Of a stretch of DNA of 6,733 bases, positions 1-4,381 are shown one piece after another. Source of the DNA: Myxococcota bacterium (GTDB lineage: Bacteria > Myxococcota > Polyangia > GCA-2747355 > JAKLHH01); contig JAKLHH010000425.1 of NCBI GenBank assembly GCA_022710245.1, positions 1-6,733 of the forward strand. Direction: 5' to 3'. Positions within the stretch are counted from its first letter, which is position 1; the number at the start of each line of letters is the position of its first letter. The position numbers and the translations under genes were made by a program. The notes beneath the pieces were generated by a model that did not search any database, was not told the DNA's origin, and saw only the letters and a program-made list of their open reading frames with translations.

Positions 1-79
1 AGCGCAGCTCCGCGGCCTCGGTCGGGTCGAGGTGCCAGGGGTCGCGGTGGTTGAGGATCTCGTCGACGAGCCAGCTCAT
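1..79 (-). CDS. Partial hypothetical protein (5' end only, runs off left edge)
   Basis: The reverse strand opens with ATG at 79-77 and stays open for 26 codons to the window edge; the peptide begins MSWLVDEILNHRDPWHL. A purine-rich ribosome binding site (GGGAG at about 90-86) lies about 6-7 bases before the ATG, and third codon positions are nearly all G or C, as in the confident genes nearby. The visible N-terminus is soluble-looking, with no signal peptide or membrane segment and two tryptophans in a charged context. I do not recognise the family from so short a piece. It points the same way as the nuclease gene at 378-1436, but about 300 bases separate them, so they are probably separate transcription units. 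Confidence 0.55.
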   Translation of the reverse strand, partial: MSWLVDEILNHRDPWHLDPTEAAELR

Positions 80-377
80 GGTGGGTCTCCCGTTGGCGCG
101 CAGGTCCAGGCGCGCGGCGGGCGAGACCATAGGTGAGGCGGCGCGCGGGCGCAATCTCCGTCGAGGGGAGGCGACGCAAACGCGACCACGGGAGCCAGGC
201 AGCTCACCGAACGCGAGGTTCACGTCGCCGGTCCGGGCGAGAACGCGAAGGGTCTGTCGCGGATGCGGCGTTCGCTCCTCAGCGCCGATCCACGCGGTCG
301 CCCCTCGGACGAGGGGAGGACAAAGCGTAGCGAGGCGAGGGGGCGAGTCAAGCGCCGGTGAGGCCGCTGCGCCGCGC
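80..377. other. Intergenic region between two leftward genes
   Basis: This stretch of 298 bases separates the stop of the nuclease gene (378) from the start of the partial gene at 79. Open frames cross it on both strands, but they are Arg/Ala/Gly-rich translations typical of GC-rich noncoding or antisense sequence and have no convincing ribosome site. The only structured part I see is the palindromic segment at 298-346, listed separately. I could not identify a convincing promoter for the gene at 79. Confidence 0.5.
298..346. repeat. Palindromic segment 3' of nuclease gene (possible third relative of the repeat family or terminator hairpin)
   Basis: The outer arms are TCGCCCCTCG at 298-307 and CGAGGGGGCGA at 336-346, complementary except for one bulged base. 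A second, perfect hairpin sits inside the left half: CCCCTC 301-306, loop GGAC, GAGGGG 311-316. Read on the minus strand, it begins TCGCCCCCTCGCCTC, which resembles the start of the repeat copies at 1312 and 4226 (TCGCCCTGCTCGCCTC). It lies 32-80 bases past the stop of the nuclease gene, so it could serve as a transcription terminator, but no T-run follows the stem. Membership in the repeat family is inference; the palindrome itself is directly visible. Confidence 0.4.
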
Positions 378-1436
378 TCAGCGAGGCTTGCAGCTCCCGC
401 ACGCGCGATAGCCAGCGGCGAGCGCCTCGGCGGCGGTGGCGAAGGTGGCGGTGCAGTGCTTGCAGGCGTAGTCGCGGCAGCCCGGCCGATGGAAGACCTT
501 CGCCTTCACGTTGCCGTGCAGCGGCCCGATCGCGGCGGGCTTGCCCCCCGGCGCGGTCGCGCCTCCCGGGCTCGCGGCGGTCGCGAGCTGCGCGTCGGAG
601 GTGCAGCGATGGCTCCGGCAGAGGGCGCGTGAGCCGCGCCAGTTGGCCTCGCTCGCACACGGGGGACAGGGGGAGCTGGCGCAGCGGGACCGCCGCCGCA
701 GCGACTCGATCCGCTCCGCCTCGCGCCTGGAGCCGACGGGGCGCGCCGTCGGGGTGCAGGGCGCGCAGCGGTGGCAGATGCTGGGGAGGAAGGCGCAGTC
801 GTCGTCGCGCTCGCAGCGCTCTGGCGAGGACGGCGCGGGCGTCGTCGGGGGGGCGGACGTCGGCGGCGGCGTCGGCGTCGGCGTCGGCGTCGGCGCGCCG
901 TGTCGCGGGCGCTTGGCGTGGCGGTGGTCCCAGGGCGGCGTCGGGCTCGCGTCGGCCCAGAGCCCGCGCCGGGCGGCACGGGCCGCGGCCTCGAGCCCGG
1001 CGAGCTGCTTGCTCTTGTCGTAGTGGACGTAGTGCCAGGCGAGCCCGGCGCGCAGCAGCTCCTCGTTCAGACACTTGCCCCCGGGCAGGTAGACCCACGC
1101 GACCAGGCGGCCATACTGGTCACGGGTGGCGACCTTGACCGTCACCGTCTTGCCGAAGGCGAGCTCGGAGGTGAGCAGCTTGGCGCGGGCGCCGTAGGGC
1201 TGGTCCTTCTCCGGGCAGTCGATCGCCTGCAAGCGGAGCTTCACCGAGGCCTTCTCGCGGAGCACGGTGATGGTGTCGCCGTCGGCGACCCCGACCACCT
1301 CGCCGCGGAAGTCGCCCTGCTCGCCTCCTGCGGAGGCTCCGCGAGGAAGGGCGAATTCATCTCCCGCGCGGGCGAGGGCGGGGCAGCCGACGAGGAGGAG
1401 CAGGGAGAGGCGAGGCAGCGCGGTGCGGGGGATCAT
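378..1436 (-). CDS. Exported staphylococcal nuclease (SNase/TNase-fold) protein with Cys-rich module and Ada-like zinc knuckle
   Basis: This 352-aa protein is predicted to hydrolyse nucleic acid outside the cytoplasm. Residues 1-24 form an export signal (R9 then LSLLLLVGC); LVGC at 15-18 fits a lipobox, with ARA-G at 22-25 as an alternative signal peptidase I site. The SNase fold covers about 43-163. R68, D73 and E76 in RLQAIDCPE, R110 in DQYGR and D54 in DGDT correspond to the family's catalytic and calcium-binding residues R35, D40, E43, R87 and D21, so activity is expected. A Thr/Pro linker (about 182-205) follows, then a module with ten cysteines (208 to about 290), then a C-terminal FHRPGC...GYRACGSC knuckle (316-349). 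That knuckle resembles the Ada zinc site, but His316 replaces the alkyl-acceptor Cys. Residues 27-42 are encoded by a palindromic repeat also present at 4226-4271. The start ATG was chosen because it begins the signal sequence, although no Shine-Dalgarno sequence precedes it. The upstream frame extension is Arg/Pro-rich and unlikely to be translated. Activity and localisation are inferred. Confidence 0.88.
   Translation of the reverse strand: MIPRTALPRLSLLLLVGCPALARAGDEFALPRGASAGGEQGDFRGEVVGVADGDTITVLREKASVKLRLQAIDCPEKDQPYGARAKLLTSELAFGKTVTVKVATRDQYGRLVAWVYLPGGKCLNEELLRAGLAWHYVHYDKSKQLAGLEAAARAARRGLWADASPTPPWDHRHAKRPRHGAPTPTPTPTPPPTSAPPTTPAPSSPERCERDDDCAFLPSICHRCAPCTPTARPVGSRREAERIESLRRRSRCASSPCPPCASEANWRGSRALCRSHRCTSDAQLATAASPGGATAPGGKPAAIGPLHGNVKAKVFHRPGCRDYACKHCTATFATAAEALAAGYRACGSCKPR
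871..894. repeat. Hexanucleotide tandem repeat, four GTCGGC units
   Basis: Four perfect GTCGGC units lie head to tail, preceded by GGC triplets at 862-870. Read on the minus strand, they encode the alternating Thr-Pro stretch at about residues 181-189 of the nuclease protein. Because the unit is six bases, slippage would lengthen or shorten the linker in frame by Thr-Pro pairs. It joins the catalytic domain to the Cys-rich module. Confidence 0.85.
1309..1357. repeat. Palindromic repeat element, copy A, inserted in frame in the nuclease gene
   Basis: The outer arms AAGTCGCCCT (1309-1318) and AGGGCGAATT (1348-1357) are complementary with one mismatch. An inner hairpin GCCTCC-TGC-GGAGGC occupies 1323-1337. 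Positions 1312-1357 match 4226-4271 at 44 of 46 bases. Read on the minus strand, it contributes residues 27-42 of the nuclease protein (E-FALPRGASAGGEQG-D), immediately after the signal sequence and before the first strand of the nuclease fold. Because it is in frame and sits at a domain border, it adds a flexible Gly/Ala-rich spacer without breaking the gene. The repeat is seen directly; calling it a mobile or dispersed element is inference. Confidence 0.8.
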
Positions 1437-1445
1437 CGCGCGATG
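1434..1445. promoter_or_regulatory. 12-bp perfect palindrome over the nuclease start codon
   Basis: CATCGCGCGATG reads the same on both strands and contains the nuclease ATG on the minus strand. A second small inverted repeat, CCCTC-GCGG-GAGGG, follows at 1454-1467. Both lie in the 80-base divergent gap between the nuclease and the membrane-protein gene, where an operator shared by both could sit. A short palindrome in GC-rich DNA may also arise by chance. Confidence 0.25.
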
Positions 1446-1504
1446 GTAGCACGCCCTCGCGGGAGGGTTGCGGCGTCGCGTCGCCAGTGCTACGCGAGAG
1501 GTCC

Positions 1505-1511
1505 AAGGAGG
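1505..1511 (+). promoter_or_regulatory. Perfect Shine-Dalgarno AAGGAGG that points to a CTG start
   Basis: AAGGAGG is a full match to the anti-Shine-Dalgarno core. Five bases separate it from the CTG at 1517-1519, which is ideal spacing. No ATG, GTG or TTG lies at usable distance downstream. The next possible canonical start in the same frame, GTG at 1487, lies upstream of this site and has no ribosome site of its own. The Shine-Dalgarno therefore decides the start of the membrane-protein gene. Confidence 0.7.
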
Positions 1512-1516
1512 GCCAC

Positions 1517-2266
1517 CTGACCAACCCGTATCAGCCGCCCGCCACCGACGAGCAGCCGCTCGCGGGTGCGCCGGAGTGGAGGCGGGTCGCGCGCGGCCTC
1601 CGCTGGCATCGCACCGGCATGGTGATCGAGCTGCTCGGCGTCCTCGGCGCCGGCGTCGGCGCGGCGATCGCGGTCGCGGTCGAGCCGCGGGTCGCCCCGG
1701 TCGCGCTGATCCTCGCACTCGGCGCCGCGCTCCTCGGCACGCTGCTCGCCGCCGCCGGGCTCGTGCTCCTCGCGGGAGCGCCGGTCGCGCGCGTCCGGTG
1801 GCTGGGCGGCTGGGGCGCCGCGCTCTCGGCGGTGGCGGTGACGGTGGAGGTCGTGGCCGCCGTCTGGGAGCGCACCGTCGGCGGCCTCACCCACGCCGCC
1901 GAGCTCTCGAGCGCACCGGCGGGAGCGGCGCCGCTCGGGCCGCAGCTCCTCGACAACGCCGCGCTCCTCCTCGAGGTCGCCGCGCTCTGCTGCGTCACGG
2001 TGCTGGTCCGGGCGGTCGCGCGCTCCGCGGCCGACGCCGGGCTCGCCTCGCGCTGCCGGCGGCTCCTCTGGCAGCTCGGCCTCGCCACCCCGCTCACCGT
2101 GCTGATCCGGATCGAGCAGATCGCGGCGGCGCCCTACAGCGCGGTGCTCCTCGTCCTTGCCTCGGTGATCGCGCTGATCGTGCTGCTCACGTACCTCGGG
2201 GTCCTCGGCGGCGCCATCCGACTGATCGAGTCGCGGCGGGTGCAGGGCGAGGGCCGAGGCGGCTGA
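1517..2266 (+). CDS. Multi-pass membrane protein of unknown function (N-terminal NPYQPP motif), probable CTG start
   Basis: The protein has 249 residues when started at CTG 1517. It begins (M)TNPYQPPATDEQPL, a short Pro-rich cytoplasmic-looking tail of the NPYxPP type that often opens uncharacterised bacterial membrane proteins. About six hydrophobic segments follow at roughly 34-55, 59-87, 96-117, 143-166, 182-200 and 207-230, rich in Ala, Leu, Val and Gly. Positive residues cluster between segments (for example RVRW at 92-95 and RCRR before segment five), and the tail is RRVQGEGRGG. I see no transporter, enzyme or metal motif and do not recognise the family. The alternative start, GTG 1487, adds ten residues (LRERSKEGHL) but lacks a ribosome site; those codons overlap the Shine-Dalgarno used by CTG. 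The gene diverges from the nuclease and converges on the hypothetical gene at 2275-2733, with eight bases between the two stop codons. Confidence 0.82.
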   Translation: MTNPYQPPATDEQPLAGAPEWRRVARGLRWHRTGMVIELLGVLGAGVGAAIAVAVEPRVAPVALILALGAALLGTLLAAAGLVLLAGAPVARVRWLGGWGAALSAVAVTVEVVAAVWERTVGGLTHAAELSSAPAGAAPLGPQLLDNAALLLEVAALCCVTVLVRAVARSAADAGLASRCRRLLWQLGLATPLTVLIRIEQIAAAPYSAVLLVLASVIALIVLLTYLGVLGGAIRLIESRRVQGEGRGG

Positions 2267-2280
2267 ACGCTGATTCAGCG
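2262..2280. terminator. Possible bidirectional terminator hairpin between convergent genes
   Basis: The two convergent stop codons (2264-2266 and 2277-2275) lie inside a small symmetric sequence. One fold pairs GCTGAA (2262-2267) with TTCAGC (2274-2279) around a six-base loop. A competing palindrome is CGCTGA-T-TCAGCG (2268-2280). Because it is symmetric, it could act on both transcripts. The stem is only six pairs and no T-run flanks either side, so intrinsic termination is not established. Confidence 0.3.
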
Positions 2281-2733
2281 CTCTCGCTGGCCGCGGCCGA
2301 GCCAGGCGGTGAAGGGCGCGAGGAGGAGGCGCCGCTGCAGCTCGAGGGCGCTCTGCACGAGCTCGCCGGCGCTCCGGGCCGCGCCGAGGGCGGCGCGCGA
2401 GGCGTCCTCGAGCGCGTCCGTCGCCACCCGCCGCGCCTCCTCGAAGAGCTGCGCGGCCGCGGCCCCCTCGAGCGTCCCCTCCAGGTCCTCCGCCTCCAGG
2501 CGTCCGTCCTCGAAGCGGCGCTCGCGCACCACCACGTGGGCCCGCTCGCCGTCGCTGACGATGCCGCGATAGGAGTAGCGGAAGCTCAGCCAGGGCCAGC
2601 CCCGCTCGCGACGCGGCTCGCCCCTCGCCGGGGTGGCGGCCTCCGCGCGGGTCGGCGCGCCACCCTCGCGGTGGCCCTCTGGTGTGGCAGGGGCGCGCGG
2701 CGTGAGCGGCGCGCGACGATCGGGGCGGTCCAT
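2275..2733 (-). CDS. Hypothetical protein, disordered N-terminus and long amphipathic C-terminal helix
   Basis: This protein has 152 aa and a good start: GGAGGAG sits five to six bases before the ATG at 2733. Residues 1-45 are Arg/Pro/Ala/Glu-rich and probably disordered. Residues 46-75 (WPWLSFRYSYRGIVSD...HVVVRERRF) look like a few beta strands. Residues about 80-145 form a long helical stretch with Ala, Leu and charged residues, ending LLLAPFTAWLG, hydrophobic enough to interact with a membrane or partner but too short and mixed to call a membrane anchor. There is no signal peptide, and I do not recognise the family. It follows the Coa1-like gene at 2804-4123 on the same strand after a 70-base gap that contains a probable promoter of its own. 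Third-position GC bias and the clean ribosome site support a real gene; function is unknown. Confidence 0.72.
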   Translation of the reverse strand: MDRPDRRAPLTPRAPATPEGHREGGAPTRAEAATPARGEPRRERGWPWLSFRYSYRGIVSDGERAHVVVRERRFEDGRLEAEDLEGTLEGAAAAQLFEEARRVATDALEDASRAALGAARSAGELVQSALELQRRLLLAPFTAWLGRGQRER

Positions 2734-2762
2734 CGAGCTCCTCCGTCGGGACTGAGTCGGAG

Positions 2763-2791
2763 AGTATAGCGCGGCGCCGGGGAGCGGGCAG
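2763..2791 (-). promoter_or_regulatory. Candidate sigma70-type promoter for the hypothetical gene at 2275-2733
   Basis: On the minus strand the gap between the two leftward genes contains TATACT (2768-2763), five of six bases of the -10 consensus and conspicuous in such GC-rich DNA. Seventeen bases upstream is CTGCCC (2791-2786), a weak -35 match (three of six). Transcription would start near 2756, about 20 bases before the ATG at 2733, with the Shine-Dalgarno in between. This would let the small gene be expressed apart from the upstream Coa1-like gene. Confidence 0.45.
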
Positions 2792-2803
2792 CCTCGCGCG
2801 AGC

Positions 2804-4123
2804 TCACCGCGGCAGGATCACGCGGCAGGTCATCACGTCGAGCGGGCGGCCGCTGCCGACCTGGAGGCGCGCCGCGCGCAGGGCCCAGCGTCCGCCCGGC
2901 CGCGAGGCGCTGAAGGTGAGCGTCCCTTGCTGGCGGGCGCCGCGCACCGCCAGCGACCAGCTCTCGCCGCCCCCCTCCGGCTCGGGCTCGGAGCGCGCCT
3001 GCCCCCAGGACCAGCTGACCTCGGAGCCGAGCGTCATGCGCGCCGCCGGGCAGGCCTCCAGGCGAGCGAGCGCGAGCGCGTAGGGCTCACCGAGGAGCAC
3101 CTGCCAGGGCACCAGGAGGTGGACGACGATCGCGACCACCGCGAGCGCGCCGAGGCCGACGAGGAGCGCCCGCGCCCGGCCACCGCGCCGGCCGGGTGGG
3201 CTGGTTGCCGGCGTGCCCGCGAGCCGCGGCAGGTGCAGCGCGGCGCGCGCGGCCTCCTCGGCGAAGCGGGTCGCGGGGCCGTCGGTGACGGTCCACGTGC
3301 GGCGGACGACGCCGAGGTCCCAGCGCTGCGCTGCCTGCGCGATCTGCCCGCGCGCGGCCTCCTCCCGCCTCAGGCCGGCGAGCGCGTGGGAGCGCAGGCA
3401 GAGGACCAGCGGGCTCGGCGCGAGGGGCACCGCGGCGCCGTCCTCTCCGAGGAGCGTGAGGATCGCGGCGAGCTCGCGCTGGTGCAGGAAGTAGAGCGCC
3501 ATCGAGGAGCGGTGCTCGGTGTCCACCTCGAGCCGCGGCGAGCGCGGGTCGGCGTCCTTCATCCAGGCCGTGAAGGCCGCGAGGTCGCCGACGCGGAGCG
3601 CGGCGCGGGCCAGGCGGCAGCGCACGATGTCTCGCTGCTCGGGCCGCGGGAGCAGGTCGAGCGCGGTCTCCAGCACCGCGCGCGAGCGGGAGTGGTCGCC
3701 CGCCTCGAGGTGGAGCGCGTCGAGGCGCAGAGCGAGGCGGAAGACCTGCGTGGCAGCCCCGGCGTCGCCGCCGGCGAGCTGCGAGCGCGCGTCCTGCCAC
3801 GCCCGGCGGTACGCCTCGAGGACAGCGGGGCGCGCGGTGGGCTCGCTCAGCGTGGCGTCGAGGTGTTCGAGCCCCGCGGGGGTCCTGGCCGCGAGCGGGT
3901 TGGCCGGGTCGTCGGCCTGGTCGAGCTGGGCGCGGAGCCCGGCCAGCCGCACGCTCTCCTCGAGCGGCGCTGGCCGCGCCTCCTTCAGGCGGGGCGCGAC
4001 GCTGATCACGGCGCTGCAGTAGCTGCAGGTCACGCGGGCGCCGGCCAGGGTGCCGGTGAGGGGCGCGCCGCAGCTCGCGCACTCGATCGTCTTCAGCTCG
4101 TAGGTATAGACGGTGCTCGCCAC
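2804..4123 (-). CDS. Zinc-ribbon, helical-repeat, single-transmembrane protein with Coa1-like C-terminal domain
   Basis: Started at GTG 4123, the protein has 439 aa in four parts. Residues 13-36 form a zinc ribbon with C15, C18, C33 and C36 (IECASCGAPL...VTCSYC). Residues about 50-300 are Ala/Leu/Arg-rich helices that look like TPR-type repeats. After a Gly/Arg stretch, one membrane helix lies at about 320-340 (LLVGLGALAVVAIVVHLLVP). Residues about 348-432 (ALARLEACPAARMTLGSEV..., then SLAVRGARQQGTLTFSASRPGGRW) have the layout of the Coa1/Tim21-like domain: a helix, an LG turn, then strands with GxxxxGxxxF. In mitochondria Coa1 helps assemble cytochrome oxidase, but the bacterial role is unknown and I do not infer it. 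The predicted topology is zinc ribbon and repeats in the cytoplasm, with the Coa1-like domain outside. GTG 4123 has GGAG eight bases upstream; GTG 4150 is nine codons longer but has no ribosome site close by. Confidence 0.85.
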   Translation of the reverse strand: MASTVYTYELKTIECASCGAPLTGTLAGARVTCSYCSAVISVAPRLKEARPAPLEESVRLAGLRAQLDQADDPANPLAARTPAGLEHLDATLSEPTARPAVLEAYRRAWQDARSQLAGGDAGAATQVFRLALRLDALHLEAGDHSRSRAVLETALDLLPRPEQRDIVRCRLARAALRVGDLAAFTAWMKDADPRSPRLEVDTEHRSSMALYFLHQRELAAILTLLGEDGAAVPLAPSPLVLCLRSHALAGLRREEAARGQIAQAAQRWDLGVVRRTWTVTDGPATRFAEEAARAALHLPRLAGTPATSPPGRRGGRARALLVGLGALAVVAIVVHLLVPWQVLLGEPYALALARLEACPAARMTLGSEVSWSWGQARSEPEPEGGGESWSLAVRGARQQGTLTFSASRPGGRWALRAARLQVGSGRPLDVMTCRVILPR

Positions 4124-4182
4124 GCCAGAGGCTCCGCTCCGATGATACACGAACGGCGACGGACACTCCGTCTGCCTCTGGC
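4124..4182 (-). promoter_or_regulatory. 9-bp perfect inverted repeat abutting the GTG start of the Coa1-like gene
   Basis: GCCAGAGGC (4124-4132) and GCCTCTGGC (4174-4182) are perfect inverted copies separated by 41 bases. On the minus-strand transcript, the 3' arm lies between the Shine-Dalgarno GGAG (4135-4132) and the GTG start at 4123. It touches the last base of the former and abuts the latter. Pairing of the arms would place the ribosome site in a stem; alternatively the arms are two half-sites for a regulator. A TATCAT sequence (4147-4142), a fair -10 match, lies in the loop, but I see no good -35 partner. Confidence 0.35.
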
Positions 4183-4223
4183 TGAAGCAGAACCTGACAC
4201 CACGATCGCGCTGCCGGACAGCG

Positions 4224-4271
4224 ATTCGCCCTGCTCGCCTCCTGCGGAGGCTCCGCGATGGAGGGCGAATT
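4224..4271. repeat. Palindromic repeat element, copy B, intergenic
   Basis: This is the second copy of the element found inside the nuclease gene. Its outer arms ATTCGCCCT (4224-4232) and AGGGCGAAT (4262-4270) are perfectly complementary over nine bases. The inner hairpin GCCTCC-TGC-GGAGGC is identical to that of copy A. Positions 4226-4271 differ from 1312-1357 at two bases, both in the triplet just before the right arm (TGG here, GGA in copy A). It lies in the divergent region between the Coa1-like gene and the FGE-like gene, in the same orientation as copy A. Its minus-strand frame would read KFALHRGASAGGEQGES, matching the peptide in the nuclease. Confidence 0.8.
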
Positions 4272-4381
4272 TATCGCGGCGCCGCACACGTCGGGCGGTG
4301 GTGCGTAGCTGCCGCGACCAACAATTCCCGCCTCTGAAGCCGCTTGCTGGCGTCGCCGCCCTGCGGGATCATCGACACTGG

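Noticed and set aside
1437..1718. N-terminal extension of the nuclease gene on the minus strand
   Set aside because: The extension is Arg/Pro-rich, overlaps the divergent membrane-protein gene and would bury the signal sequence.
1468..2769. 433-codon plus-strand frame across the membrane-protein gene and the hypothetical gene
   Set aside because: It is a GC-rich shadow, mostly Arg/Ala/Gly, that spans two convergent genes supported by ribosome sites and composition.
1309..4271. The two repeat copies as ends of a transposon or as a CRISPR pair
   Set aside because: The copies are direct, about 2.9 kb apart, with unrelated ordinary genes between them, no transposase and no regularly spaced repeats.
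4093..4287. Minus-strand 64-codon frame containing the peptide KFALHRGASAGGEQG
   Set aside because: It overlaps the start of the Coa1-like gene in another frame and has no ribosome site. The familiar peptide is explained by the repeat element, not by a gene.
4344..4372. TTGCTG and GATCAT, 17 bases apart, as a promoter for the FGE-like gene
   Set aside because: The boxes are weak, and the start of transcription would fall almost on the ATG. Leaderless expression is possible but not supported enough to list.
2927..4381. Long plus-strand reading frame upstream of and continuous with the FGE-like gene
   Set aside because: It is antisense to the Coa1-like gene over most of its length and has an Arg/Ala/Gly-rich composition with no domain. 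The signal sequence at ATG 4382 marks the real start.
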